DNA of 64,000 bases from Akebia trifoliata (taxonomy: Eukaryota > Streptophyta > Magnoliopsida > Ranunculales > Lardizabalaceae), in NCBI GenBank assembly GCA_017979445.1, contig CM030719.1, positions 23,737,996 through 23,801,995 of the forward strand, in the 5' to 3' direction. The position numbers and the translations under genes were made by a program. This document shows, piece after piece, positions 21,981 through 35,600 of the stretch. The notes beneath the pieces were generated by a model, which ran no database searches, was not told where the DNA came from, and saw only the letters and a program-made list of their open reading frames with translations. Each line of letters begins with the position of its first letter. Position 1 is the stretch's first letter.

Positions 21981-23374
21981 TGTAGTAACGTGCTTTTTGA
22001 GTCCGAAGATTACCATCATGTAGGTTTGGAATAGCCACCATTTATTTTTGAAAAAGAGTGTAAATAGCCATCAAAATAATAATTTGATAAAAATACTGAT
22101 TTTTTACAAAATAGTGACTCTCGTACGGATGAGGACATTGATATACCTAAGATCTAGGTAAGGGTTTAGATAGAGATCGAGGAAGGTGTTAGGCACCTCT
22201 TCCTCTCCACCAAAAAGTGGTAATTTTAGAATTATGATGATTTTTTAGAGAAATTAAAGAAAAGAGAAAATTGAGTAAACGATGATTTTGTACCCTCAAA
22301 TGTGAGGGACTTTGATGTTGGTCGAGATTATGAGGATCACCTCATTGAAAAAGGTATCCAATCCTTGTCTTGCTTGAGAATACAACTTTTGAAGAGTGTT
22401 GGCTCTTGTACTTATGGAAATACTCTCATAGGATGAGAAGGTTCAATTATCTATGACCTCAAAATGATTTGAGTGGTGGGTGCACAAAATGTTCGAAGTT
22501 TAAAACAAGTTTTCTTTTGAAAATGACTATAAACTTTACACTTTCGATCAAACTGAAGTTCGATTTATCAAACGTAGGGAATGGCATTCATTGTATCCTA
22601 TGACCTTCTAAAACTAAAATTAGGGAATTGGGCGGGGGGGGGGGGGGGGGGGAAGAGAGATAGGAGAGGTGAAAAATGAGAAATTAAAATGAAAATTATA
22701 TTCTAAAACCCACCTTGAAACTTTTACTTTATTTTTTTCTTCTTCGTAGGTCCTTGTTCTTTTTCTTAATCTTCGAAGGGTTGTTTCTTGACTTTGAATT
22801 CTTGTGTAGAGAAATTGAGTTTTGAATTGCTTGTAGTGTGAAGCTTTGAGCTTCATGGGCCTTAAGGTGGAGAGTTATAGGGATTGAAATTGTGAGTTGA
22901 AGGATTTTTAGAGAGATTTGAGAGATGAGAGATTGAGACTTGAGGATTTCGAAGCTTGAAAAAAGATATTCAAACATGATTTTTTTCAACGAGTGAAAGG
23001 TGTTTTTGTAAGGGTTGAGGGTTACTTTTAAGATTAGATTTAGATTGCATTTGAATTGGCTTAGGTTTAGGAGTTGAACTTGATTTAGTAAGGGGTTTGG
23101 GGTGACTTAAGGATGGTGGATTTTAAATGGGCTTAGGACTCAATTTTAGGTTCGGGTTAAAATGATGATGGGTTAAGAAGGTGGTTGGATTTAGATGATG
23201 AATTAGTCCTACGATAGGCTATTGGAAGTTCTAAGACTTTTAATTTGAACAAAAAGATTGATATGTTAAATATTTAGGCCCCTAGGCCCATTGGCAATTT
23301 GTTTATATATATTACAAAAATGCATTTTTATGGACCCTTTCCAAGTGGGGCCTCTTCAAATTGGGCTGTCTACA
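21981..23374 (+). mobile_element. Second solo LTR, same style as 7353-9168
   Basis: It runs from TGTAGTAACG to GGGCTGTCTACA (1394 bp). The landmarks GGTGTTAGGCACC (about 22185), TGTGAGGGACTTTGATG (about 22300) and the terminal TCAAATTGGGCTGTCTACA match the order in the first LTR. Flanks are CTCTT (21976-21980) and CTCCT (23375-23379), a target duplication with one mismatch. It contains a 19-G run at 22634-22652. No internal domain remains. It is shorter and more diverged than the first, so probably a different subfamily. Confidence 0.8.
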
Positions 23375-23861
23375 CTCCTAACACAATCTGTGCACACAAC
23401 CCTATGTGTTTGAACTCTAAACCAAAAGTGTCACATGGACATCGTTCATTCTATAGGAACACAACGCCGTTTTGGATCACAACTCTGGTAAAAATATAAT
23501 TTTTTAATAACGAATCTTCAAAATAGAAAATATTTTGATGAGTAGCAGTGGTTCGACAACAAAATTTGGATTCTAGAAATTCCCCCATTTAAACCATTTG
23601 AACTTATGTGATCAAGGTCATTTTGATGTAAAACTTAGAAAATTGCAACAATATGTCACGTTGGTTAGTTTTCATAATTATAATAATATTCATGCAATCT
23701 TCAAAATGATTGTGTGATCAGATTTCCCAAATTCTTGTTCCAAGAATTATTTCCCCTTTTAGGTATAAAGTTGACATGAAATATAAGGATTTGGTAACTT
23801 TTTGTTTGATTTTTAATTAAGTTGTGCTTACAAGCTAAAGTATTTTTTCGACTTTTCAGAT

Positions 23862-24250
23862 TTTATTGGCAAAGTTAATTTTTCTTAAAAGTTTTTAAAT
23901 CAAAATCCATAAATCTCACTATGTTAAAAATCGTAGAATCCAAAATTTCAAAGTTTCATCGAGATTCAACTTAAAATTTTAGGTCATTACAAAAATATTT
24001 CTTTAATTTTCCTACTCAACTGCTATGCATGGCTGAATTTTTTATTTCCTCGATTTTCTTCATAGATTTCATTTTCTTAAAAGTATCTAAATCAAAATCC
24101 ATAAATCTCACTATGTTAAAAATCCTATAATCCAAATTTTCAAAGTTTCATTGAGATACAACTTAAAATTTTAGGTCATTACAAAAATATTTCTTTAATT
24201 TTCCTACTCAACAACTATGGATGATTGAATTTTTTATGCCCTCGATTTTC
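23862..24250. repeat. Two-copy tandem duplication, period about 192 bp
   Basis: The segment containing AATCCATAAATCTCACTATG (from about 23881) recurs from about 24073 with roughly 90% identity. No coding role is visible. Flanking DNA from 23375 to 24840 holds no gene. Confidence 0.85.
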
Positions 24251-24839
24251 GTCACAGTTTTCTTAAACTGAGAAGAGTATTTTCCTCCTTGGACTGTTTA
24301 TTTTAAATTAGATAAATGGTTCGATGATAGCAATGGGGTTATTAGTAGGTGGGTTTTGATTCAAGTCCTAACGTATTCATAATTGGAATAATTATATTTA
24401 TTCAAATATGAATCTTGTCAGTCCTAATTTTAAAACAAGAGGAATAGCATATTATCAACAAAAATATCAACTTAATTACAATTTATTTTACTAAAAATAT
24501 AAGATTATAAATTTTTTTTAAACTAAAATTCATCTTCTTATAAGTAATAAACTTTTAAAAGAAAGAACCCATTTTAAGCTTCAATATACAATCATTATGA
24601 AAAATTGAAGAACTTTAGGTAATTTATATTGATTTTAAAATATAGGAAAACCTTAAATAATATATAGTATGAAAAAATGATAGAATAAATTGGTTTCAAC
24701 CACCCAAAAGTACCCATCAGATATAATCTATAGGTTATGATTCCTTTTAATTCAATTCCATTTTAGACTTGACTCTACTTGTTCTAATAAATGGAATCAA
24801 AACCAAGGTTTGATTCTAGTTAAAAAGGTACCCATTGAC

Positions 24840-24936
24840 ATGCTTACCTGGAGAGAATTAAACCTAGATCAATGGTATCATCACGTGGTTTCTAATTTTG
24901 ATTTTAAATATATGGGTACCCATTGACACCTCTACA
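24840..24936. mobile_element. Possible hAT-type terminus remnant
   Basis: GGTACCCATTGACACCTC ends near 24932, and a GGTACCCATTGACATG copy lies about 90 bp upstream. The reverse complement (GAGGTGTCAATGGGTACC) equals the terminal motif of the element at 50264. No full element could be outlined here. Confidence 0.35.
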
Positions 24937-25079
24937 TGTCGAGATCAATAGTATCATCACTCAGTTAGCAAAAAAAAAAAAAATAGTATCATCACTCAGA
25001 GACTACCAAATGACACAATTTTATTAGAAGGATGATCTTTTCTATTGAAGATTTTGGGTCCATCCTTTCATTTGCAATT

Positions 25080-25452
25080 TATTGGGGGCTTTTAAAAGAG
25101 AGAAATATAAGGGTTTTCTACGATCTGGAAAATTGATTTTATGAAGTTATAAAGAAGATTTTGGGATTGTTATTTTTTTGGTGCAAGTAGAGTAAGGAGT
25201 TTGAAGATGTTTTCTTTGAGGATTTTGTTTTCAAATAGGAAGAATTCTATTCGGTATCAGGGTAATATACTAGGGCTGTTTTCTTTTTTCATTTTTTATT
25301 TTATCGATTCTTCTAACATTTGTTTTTATTTGTTATTTTCTCTTTTTTTTCCTCTTTGTACCTTGATTCCCTCCTTTTCTTCTCTTACTAATAAAATTAT
25401 ACTTCTACAAAAAAAAGATTTAAAAAAAAAAAGAAAAAAAAAAGAAAAAAGG
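25080..25452 (+). mobile_element. LINE 3' end with A-rich tail
   Basis: The stretch ends in TAATAAAATTATACTTCTAC followed by an A-rich tail. Its body (TTTTTTTGGTGCAA near 25175, TTTCTTTGAGGATTTTG near 25212) matches the 3' end of the minus-strand LINE insertion at 54513-54742. Only the 3' UTR and a bit of the coding end survive. Confidence 0.65.
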
Positions 25453-25589
25453 AGGAGCTTTTATCTTAAACAATTAGTAAAGAACTACTCTCCAGCCGAA
25501 CACGTCTAATAAGCGAACCATTGATCCCAAGTCCAACCAAACCTAAGGGTATATTGGTCTTTAAGAAAAAGATTATGGACTTTTTTGGA

Positions 25590-25878
25590 ATCTCATCTGT
25601 GGTCTCTCTCTCCGTCTTCGTTAATTATTTGCAACACTCGAAGCACTTTCTCTCTCTTCTGCAGTCAGAGGCAGAGACTCGAAGGCAACAGACAGATTCA
25701 AGAGCACGAAAATACCCTAATAGACGTCCCCGTACGTTAAAAGGTTCTCTCGATCTCCCCCAAATCTAAAACCCTAACATTTCAAGCAAAATCGATCGAT
25801 AAACCTCTAGGGTTTATCGATTTGGATTCGTTCAAGTTTCTTTCTCACGCAGACTATCTCGTTCTGGTTTATGCAGGA
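25590..25878 (+). promoter_or_regulatory. RPN2 5' leader region
   Basis: Immediately upstream of the RPN2 start is a CT-rich stretch (TCTCTCTCCGTCTTCG near 25605) and a telo-box (AAACCCTAA at 25769-25777), both common in leaders of plant housekeeping genes. A second AGGGTTTATCG lies near 25810. No good TATA box was found. The TTTATGCAG just before the ATG could be a splice acceptor of a leader intron, but no donor is certain. Confidence 0.6.
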
Positions 25879-27532
25879 ATGGCCAGAAGCCTAGGGTTTC
25901 TGGTTCTGATTCTCTCGTTATCCATATGTGAAGCTGCGATCTTTAATCCGATATCTGAAAGTCATCGATCTGCCGCGTTGGAGCTGTTTGAACCGATTGA
26001 TGGATCTTTTGGAAGGTCTGATGAACACTAATTAAGTCCCAGATCTTATGTTTTATCAAAATTTTAATTCCTCTTTGATATGTTTTGGATTTTGTAAGTC
26101 AACCTAGTTTTAGCTCTTCGATCAGAAGTAGATTCATCAGTGATCGATTGAATTGTTGCTAAGATTTATCTGTGTGCGTGTGTTTATGTTGTTTCTGGTT
26201 TTTTTTACCAGTTATTGATTGTGGAACGAGAGATTGCATACTTGACATTTTTATGATCATGTAGTCTTGAGGTCTGTTTGAAAATGTCGGATTTTTCAGG
26301 GTCAGGCCCAGATCTAGTCCAATTAAGTGTTTGCTATCAATGATGAACTGTTCCGTGCTTTTGTTGTTTGACAAAAAGAAAGGCCTTCCCTAATTTTTCT
26401 TTCTCCTTATGAACTGTTCTATTTTATTTTATTTTTCTTTCAGAAAAGCAATAATTGAAACCAGTTTCTGGGGAAAAAATTGTATAAAAATGCGGATCTC
26501 CTCTCTGTCTTAATAAAATTATACGTCAAAGGCTTGTCAAACAAAGTTTAAAAAGTTCAGACCATAAGTTACTTTGAAAGGCCCCCATTATTGGATTCCC
26601 AGATAGGCCTTTAGAACAAAAAAAAAAAGAGAATAAAAGGAAGAGTGGCTTGAGAAAAACATATTTTCACTTGAAAATGGAAATTTTATATGTTGTTTTT
26701 GGGTGTTGCACATTACAAGGTGTAAAGTGGACAGTGTTCAAACACACTGAATCCAAGTACTCTCCAAAACAGCCCTTCAATTTTTAATTCCTGTCTATTA
26801 TTCTTTATGTAATCACTAATTTAGTTTGATCTAGACTGCGATTTTATAATCAAATTCAATATTCAGAATGGTGTTTACAAACACGTTATGATGCTTGTCT
26901 CGGTGCAATGTATTTCCTGCTATTGAGTGTATTCTGCTTTTATCTATCTACTTGAGTATAATATATACATACATATTCACATACACATGTATGTGTTTCT
27001 TACACGTTGAAATTTTTTTGATGAGTGGAAAACCCATTCTCACACCCCTAATAAATATCCAATTGTTGTATTAAACCCATACAGATTTTTTTTTTATATA
27101 AGTGGGAGATTAATCCCAACCCTTATGAGGGATAAACATTGGGATGAGAACCGTTGTGTTTTATTTTATATATATATATATATGGGTCGGGTTCTTACGA
27201 CCCCTATTACGACTCACATTGCGACACACCGTTTTGTCTTATATGGGCAAAAATGTTTGGAATGGGCTGATTTTTTGTGAGGATGATCTCTATGGTGAGG
27301 AGATCATCCTTGCCAAAAATCAGCTCATTATGAAACTTCTAGACCGTCCAATTTTTGTAAATCAATTTTGATGGGGTTAGAAGCTTTGGAATGGGATGAT
27401 TTTTTGCCAGGATGATCCCCTCATCACAGAGATCATCCTCACAAAAAATCAGCCCATTCCAAACATTTTTGCCCATATAAGACAAAACGGTGTGTCGCAA
27501 TGTGAGTCGTAATAAGGGTCGTACTAACGCTG

Positions 27533-27575
<43 letters not shown>

Positions 27576-29570
27576 AAATTAAAGTTTTCTCCCATTTATT
27601 ATATTATTTATTGCTGCACACCATTACTTGAAAATGTCTATATAGCCCTTTCGGAAAAGCTTACTAATAGGCTGATTTGGTGTATTTTTTCCTTCACACC
27701 AGCTTAGAAGAAACTTTTGAAGCGCTAAGGACATTTCAGGTTACTGGCATAGAAATCAATACAGATATAAACCAAGAAGCATGCCTCCTTGTCGTGAAGA
27801 GCCTTAAATCATCATCTTCTGATCTAAAGGACCTTTTCTATGCCCTAAAAGTTCAAAGCATCTTGAAATGTGAGATTGATACTGATAATTTTGAGGTATT
27901 CTTTCTTAGCTCCAAAACTTTTTATCAAGCTTGTTATTCACTTCTTACTTATATATTTGTAGTAGTAGCTATATGTTTTGACATTGTTGTTCATCTTTGT
28001 CCTCTCTCCCAAAGGCTATCACGTTGAAACTTCAAGCTATTGTTACGGATGCAAGTTCATTACTTGACTTCTACTACTCGGTTGAAAGCTTGGTACTTAT
28101 CAAGGTAATTATTTGACTTGAAGTCTTGAACAGTCTATTGAATTTTTCTCAGTGTTGCTATGGATCTCCCAACCCTTTCTATTTAGTTGGTGATTCCTTC
28201 TTTTGGCAATGTACTCGTTTCTAACTTGGAAATGTTTAGTGTATACCATTAACGTCTTTATCCAATTTTTCATGCAGAACCAGGGTTTGACCAGCAATGT
28301 GCAGCTTGGGGATGCCGATGGAATTTTTCACTCCATTAAGGTAATGCTGCCTTGATAAGTCGCCTTACTGAATTCGTTTGACTCTTCTATCGTTCTCTCT
28401 ACTCTTTGGAACTTATTTCTGAAAATCTCAATATCTTGATGATCCATAATCAACAGGCTCTCAGTCAAAGTGATGGAAAATGGCGCCACAGTTCTAATGG
28501 TGCTGAATCTAGCATTTATGCTGCTGGTACTGATTTTCATGAGTTTAGAACTTTACTAAACATTACCGTGTTTCATTGGTGCTGGATCTTTTACTTTGAT
28601 GCTGGACTTTTTGTTGTATTATTGGAGTTCTATGATGGCTGACGGTTGACTTAATTGTGAAGTAGATGTTTGTAGTTTGGTATTTGGTATAAGCTTTATC
28701 ATACTTATCTTGATCAGTGAGGAATGCACATTGCAGGTATAGCACTTGAAGCACTAGCTGGAGTTGTTTCATTAGCTTCTTCTGAAGTTGATCAAGCCAT
28801 GGTAAGTCAACTTTTAGTCTGATCTGGACCCTATGATACTTCTACGTTCAATAAAACTTGAACTACTATAGTTTTTTTTTGGTTCGCATAAAGAAGACAG
28901 TGATCATCTGAAGTTCATTTGTTCAACCTTCAAAGTCTCATACACTTCAAAGGCAGCATATAACGCTTCCCATGTTATTGACAGATTGGCATGGTGAAAA
29001 ATGATATATTGAAGCTTTTTGACAGTCTTGAGAAATATGGTATGTCTAATGGTTTTCTTGTCATTTTTTTGATAATTATGTATCTCGTTTCATTTTGTGG
29101 CTCTCACCCTTCTTAATATCCTTCTCATCCTGGTCATATTCCTTGGTCTGAACTTCTATCATTTCATCTTTAGGGTGTTTCAAATTTATGTACGCTTCAA
29201 AATGTCCAGAAAATTGATAGTATATTAAAATTTGTGTGACTTGGATGGGCCTGCAAGTCTGTGTTGAGTATTTACTCTCCTATGACCTAGCTGTTTCTCA
29301 GCTCTTTTGTTTGATTGGAAAGACTTACTCTGAAGTTCTTATTACCCCAGAACATTCTAGGTTGTGTCCATATTTCTTTTTTGTGTTCATATTTAGGAAA
29401 GCACTTGTTGCTAAACTAATGGCATTACCATATTCAATTAAATGAAAAAAATAGATTTTATGAGTAATTTAAGATTTTTGCTTATAAAAAAAGTGTAATT
29501 TGATATTTTCACTTTTTAGAATGACTAAATTCTGTCTTTCTAAGATAAAAGACCTAATTCTTTTCATATC

Positions 29571-29601
<31 letters not shown>

Positions 29602-32600
29602 GAGATTTATTTAGATAAAAGTAACAGAAAGAAATTAGAAGTTTACTGGAAGGTAAAATAACTTTTAAAAAACGTAAAACAATTATATACTTTTGTATAT
29701 CATGTTAATTGTTAAAAATCAAATTTCTTAGGGCATTATAAGAAACATTGTAAAAACACTGTTATATTTAAATTAAATGAAATATTTAGTGATATTGTTG
29801 TGAGGATCTCGATGTATAAAAAAAAGAAGAGTAAATTCACTCTTTAAAATATCTTGATGCTATTGGATGACAACACATCTAGCAATGGCGGAAAGAGTGG
29901 TTTGTCATTGAAGATCAATCAGGAGTTGAAAAGGCAGCAAGGTTGAGTCCAAATCCTTTTTAATTATGCCCGTGTGAGATTGACGGATAAAGATGTTTAG
30001 GTTCTTGAAGACTACTATGAGATGGAGAGAGGATTTCTCTTCTTGTACGAGGAGCGGGAACATATGGGGAAGGTGCTTTAGGAAGCTCCTCTGCATGTGA
30101 GCACTTGTGCGATACTTGAAGGTATACCCCAATTTTACTCCATTTGACTGTCCTCAGTGCACTCAGGGAGTTCACCTCAAATTCCCAAGGCACTCTGTAG
30201 CACAAGGGAGAGAATACTTATAGAAATAACAGAAAGAATTTTTTTATTATTCACATCACTGAGTGATTTAAGTGATATGCCTGGGAATGATTTAAAATGA
30301 GGATTTTATATATATGCATTGGGAGGTGAAATTAATGGTTTGGATGAAACCACATGCTCATAATACAAAACCAATGGAGTTCTTTAGAATCTCAACCAGA
30401 TTCTACCACTCTAGAATCATAGCACTTATTTATAACTCTTCTAGATCACCTTTAGAATTATCCTACTACATAAAATCATAGTAACAAAAATCGAAATTTT
30501 TTTGTAGTTGAAAAAAACGCGTTTAGAACACGACTTGTACCTCTGATGATTAAAATGATAAAAAAATGTGACTTTTTGAAAAGTCACGGTTTGAAGTTTA
30601 TCCAACACTGTCATCCACATAAAAAGGCCTCTCTGAATCAACAAGTCCGATGTTTGAAGCTTACCCAACACCGTTGTCCTCATAAAAAAAGCCACCTTCG
30701 AAGGAGCTTTCGGCTCCCAAATGACACTAACCAAGAAGCTCTTGTCACTCGCATGATGTAAGGTCATAAGGATCGATAAAGGGAACATATCATGAACATC
30801 CCATTCTTGGATCTCTCCCACAACTGTCGCAATGGTCCGGGAATATAAATACTCTACACTTGGCCCTTTCAGTATGTCCAACTCCTCTAATTCCTAATCA
30901 TTCTCCTAAATCCATTCTCTACCAACAACTTGACATTCTGCACATTACCAACTGCAAACACTCTACTCTATTGAAGATTCATCGGAAGACTTGATGCTTA
31001 CTCAAAACAACCCAAAACCGCGCTAAGAAATCTCGACTACCTTAGCAAGCCTTCCAAAAAAATAAGTGTCGTCCATGGACGGTGGATGAGTCATCGCTAG
31101 CCCAATAGACCCTGCCACAAAGATCCCATTCTTACTTGCTTGCAACATCCTCCCTAAAGCTTCAGGCACAAGAATAAACATAAAAGGTGACAATGGATCT
31201 CCTTGTCTTAAACCTCTGGAACTTCTAAAGTCGTGGGGCATCCCATTCACGAGGATCGAAAATGTAGACTACTATGCAGTTCCTCACCCAATGGATCCAC
31301 CTCTGCTCAAAACCCATACAACCCAACATGTATTTTAAGAAATTCCAATTAATATGGCCATACGCCTTCTCAAGCTCAATCTTTTAAACCACACCAAGCT
31401 TTTTACCCCTTAATTGGGAACCAATGCACTCGTTGGCAATAAGACCCCATCTAATATTCGTCTTTCTCTCACAGAGGCATCCTAAGAAGGCCCAATAACA
31501 CTTTCTAACACTCTTCTCATCTCAATGCAAGTGACTTCGAAATAATCTTGTATGCAGCCCCACTAAATTGATTGGCCTCAAGTCAGAAATCTCCTCCTTC
31601 CAATCTTCTTTGGGGTGTCTTTCGTGAGGACTTCATAGGAAGGTGGGACTAGGTTTTAGCCCCTATGTAAGTCTTCGTTGTCTCGTTGTGCCTTGTTGGT
31701 CCCCTCGACCACCTTAATACAATGTGCATTTATCTATAAAAAAGATATAGATAATAATTTAGAATAGAAAGATAAAGCAAATCATTCTTGAATCAGGTAT
31801 CTAAGCTCTAGGCCTCGCATCCTCGATGGAACAGGGGGAAGCAATTGTAGAAGGAAATCAATATTGTGAATTGATTGACTTATGGCCCGTGAATGTTGTT
31901 GTAGGAAATCTGAAGACAAACCACGGGGATTCCTCTCTGTGGTGCATCTTTCGAGGTGTCAATCCAAAAAATATTCCTACATGTGCATGAATGTTTTCAA
32001 ACGCTGAGGTGTGAGGCAAGGTGTTGGGAATCTCCAGTGCTTCAAGGCGTAAGCCTCAAAGCGTAAGGCGTAAGGCATAAGCCTCATGTGCATGAATGTT
32101 TTTTAAATAAATATATAAAATATATAAATAATTTAAATTCAAAATAACAAATAAGATAACCAACATATATTTCTAGTTTTAAAACTCCAAGGTTCAATCC
32201 CTATACTCAAATTCAAATTTTAGTGCCCTATAATTAAGAGTCGGTAGCCAATACTTAATACTAGGCCTGTCCATGATCCACCATTATAATAAATAAAATT
32301 AAAAAGTTCATGTCCACCACTAAAAAATAATCTCAAGGCACAATCACTTTCAATCTTACACCACATGAAATGCTTCTACAACATCCATATCATCTTCTTC
32401 TTGATTTGATCATGTGGTATCATTTTCTACAACATCCACAACAACCTGTTTAGTAGTATTGAAAGTATAGGTGTATAAAAATACTTGAAAGAAACCAAAA
32501 GTAAATATAAAAAAATTATTTACAATTGAGGTTTATGCATCAGCAAAAATACTTGTGCCTCAGTCACGCCTTGCGAGACATGTCTCTGAAAACAAGGGTC

Positions 32601-35600
32601 TGATCCACGTCATTCATTCCATGTTCTGACTATAGTTTGGACAGAGATAATTATGGTGCACTCTTGCATTCAAGGTTTGTTTGGTATTCATTCATTTGTA
32701 ATCCACTGCTATTCGGTATTTATTCACTGAATATGTTTTGGTTTGCTGTAGATGATGGGTCCTTATACTTCGATGACAAACTTGTGGATGCACGTGAACA
32801 TCAGGGCCCTATTTCAACCACGGCATCAGTAGTGCGAGGAGTAACTGCATTTGCAGAAGTTACTCCTGGGAAGCTTAATGTGAGTTAGAGCAATACCTGA
32901 TGTGCAGGGATTAGTTTATGTGGTGGTTAATTTTCTCCTGTCTTGTAATTCCATGGGTTTGAATTTGCTGCAGCTTTCAAGAGATAAAATGTTGGGTTTG
33001 GCAAAGTTCTTCCTTGGCATTGGGGTTCCTGGTAGCACCAAAGACTTGTTTAACCAGATAGACTCCTTGGCTTGCTTGGAGAACAATAGGCAAGCGAATT
33101 CTTGTGAAAGTATTTATTGTACTCCTTTTTTGCCATCATTTTTTAATCATCTGTATAGGATAATTCCCAATTTCTAGTTTATCTTCTCATATTTTACCTT
33201 GTTTCTTAGAGACCAACTGGTGGTATCTGAGTTTGTATATTTGTTATAATGCAGTAATTTTGTTTTGGGCTTTATATGCTTGGTCAGACTATTGGGATTG
33301 AGGAAATAAAAAAACTATATTAATCATCAGGAAGCCTAAAATGGAAAATTCACTCATAAAAGTTTCCGAAGGAACTTGTGTATATTCTAAAACTTTTGGA
33401 ATTTGACTTGCTGCACAAGATGAAAATGCTATCAAGATTACCAAGCAGACTTGAGTGGGAATTGAATGTGACAATTCCATTTTTCTGGTAACAGGATTTC
33501 CATTCCACTGATCTTATCACTTCCAGCTACTGTGCTTTCATTAACTAAAGAAGACCAGCTCAAGGTGCGTCCCCTGGTTTCAGTATTTTAATCTCTATCC
33601 TTGGGGAGTTAGTTTCTTTTTCTTTTTTTAAGTTTCATATTCTGATAGAACTCATAGAAGTATATATTTATTTATGGATTCTGAGAGAAGTATATTTAAA
33701 TCATCAGCATCTTTTTATTAATTTATGAGCACTGTTCCCTGTCAGTGTTTTTGATCTTCGGTTTTATAATTCCTTGGTAAACCAGCCTTATTTAAGATCT
33801 GGTTTTCGTTGTTGTTGTCACCTATGGCTTTTAATTACTTAACCTCTTTCCTCTTACACATTGGGAGAGCCAAAAGCAATGAAAAGAGCGAACGCATCTG
33901 TCATTTATATGGAGTCTTTAATAACGTCAAAACATTATTGATGCTTTGTAAATTTTTGTTCTTGACAGGTTAAGGTGAATACTGTGCTGGGATCGCCTGC
34001 CCCACCTTTAACTGTGAAACTCGTGCAAGCTTTCAGTCCAGGTTCAAAAGGCAGCCCTGTAGTCAAGAGTCAGGTGCGATATTCCAGGAAATAGTTTTGT
34101 TCTTCCCTTTATTGTGCAAGAGCTTCTTGCACTCCCCCTCCTTCTTGTTTCTCTTTGGATGTATTCAGTTTGTGTTTACTCATGATAGCCCTTGCTTACT
34201 GTGAATCTATGTAAAACTGGCGCATCGTTTTGACATGCGTGTCAAGATGCTGACATGCTTGTGTCTTGTTACAAGAAATAGAAAACTATAATTAAAAGAG
34301 ATGAATTTAATTTCCCTTGGTCCCACGGGTTTTCCATAAATATCATAGAGACTGCTTTTCGATTAATGATTTGGAAAGACGGTCAAAAGTAATTTCCATG
34401 AACGGCAAGAGCTATCAAAATATTTGTATTACTGCTATTCACTCGTTTTTATATCAAATCAACCTACTCTCTTTTAGCATTAGAGAGATGTCATTTGAAA
34501 GGAGATAAGGGCACATACCAACAAAATAGAGATAGTGAAGTTAAGTCACATCTGGCCTTTTCCCCTCTTATATTTCTTTTCTCTATCTGATTATCATTTC
34601 ACATGCTTTTGAAATCGTAAAAAAAATATTTCAAGTTTACTTGGATGACTGGATCCATGACTCTGTGCGGTCCATAGGTTCATTTTGGAAAGAGTTTTGA
34701 ATACTCCCTTGCCCATTTTTATTTTGCTAAACTGAGTTGTTTTTTTGTATCTAATTAGCTCATTCTAGGTTGATATTTGAGATGATACATGAACATGACT
34801 TAGGAATTAGTTTCAATCTAAGGTGCAGTGGGTTGCTGTGATATATTAAATATATTAATCTAATATTTGCAGAGAACTTGCCCTCCCCCTCCCCTCTTGA
34901 GGTTACTTTATTGCACACCTTGTATCTGTGTCAGACATGACATGTGCATTGTCCTTGTGACATTAATATCGATGGTGTAGTGTATTACTTTTTTTGTTCC
35001 AACTTCTGCTGAATGATCTTTGACTTTTGTTATTAATAATAGGAACTCAAGTTTGACCTCAAAAGCTCAATACATTCCTTGGATGTACTGCCAAAGAGTG
35101 TGGATGTTGGGAAGTACATATTTGTTTTTGAGGTAATCCTGTCATGCCCTCTCTCCCCTTGGATTTTTATCTGGTCTTGCTTACTGATATGACAAGTTAT
35201 TTTTTCTGTAGGTTTTACTTCATGATCCTGAGCATAAGAAAATTTATGCTACTGGAGGTCAAACTCATGTGTCTGTTTTTGTCACCGGATTCATTAAAAT
35301 TGACGGTGCGGAAGTTGCAGTATTGGATAGTGATCAAGAGAGCGAAGAGACCAAGCAAAAGTAAAGTCTTCACTCTTTTTTCTTCTTCCCCTAATTGTAG
35401 TTTTTTTTTGGGCATAACCTGTTTTGATGCTGTGATTAGCATGCGTTTGTTGACTGCCATACAGCTTCTTTGTGTCTTCTATGTCCATTCCATCTAATTG
35501 ATCTATTCACAGTGCTAAAGATGTTTGAATTTATAGCCAGCATAATAACTATCATGGCTATATTAAACTTCTACTACACTACTTTTATAATGCATTATAA

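Noticed and set aside
22620..22989. Two minus-strand ORFs (78 and 86 codons)
   Set aside because: They lie inside the second solo LTR and cross the G run; no motif.
25822..25878. Upstream in-frame ATG of RPN2
   Set aside because: It would place 19 leader residues before a complete signal peptide; the sequence is leader-like and a possible splice acceptor lies just before the ATG at 25879.
27144..27371. A 75-codon ORF in RPN2 intron 1, similar to an ORF at 63368-63619
   Set aside because: Both read through the palindromic core of the foldback elements; the similarity is DNA-level repeat, not a gene family.
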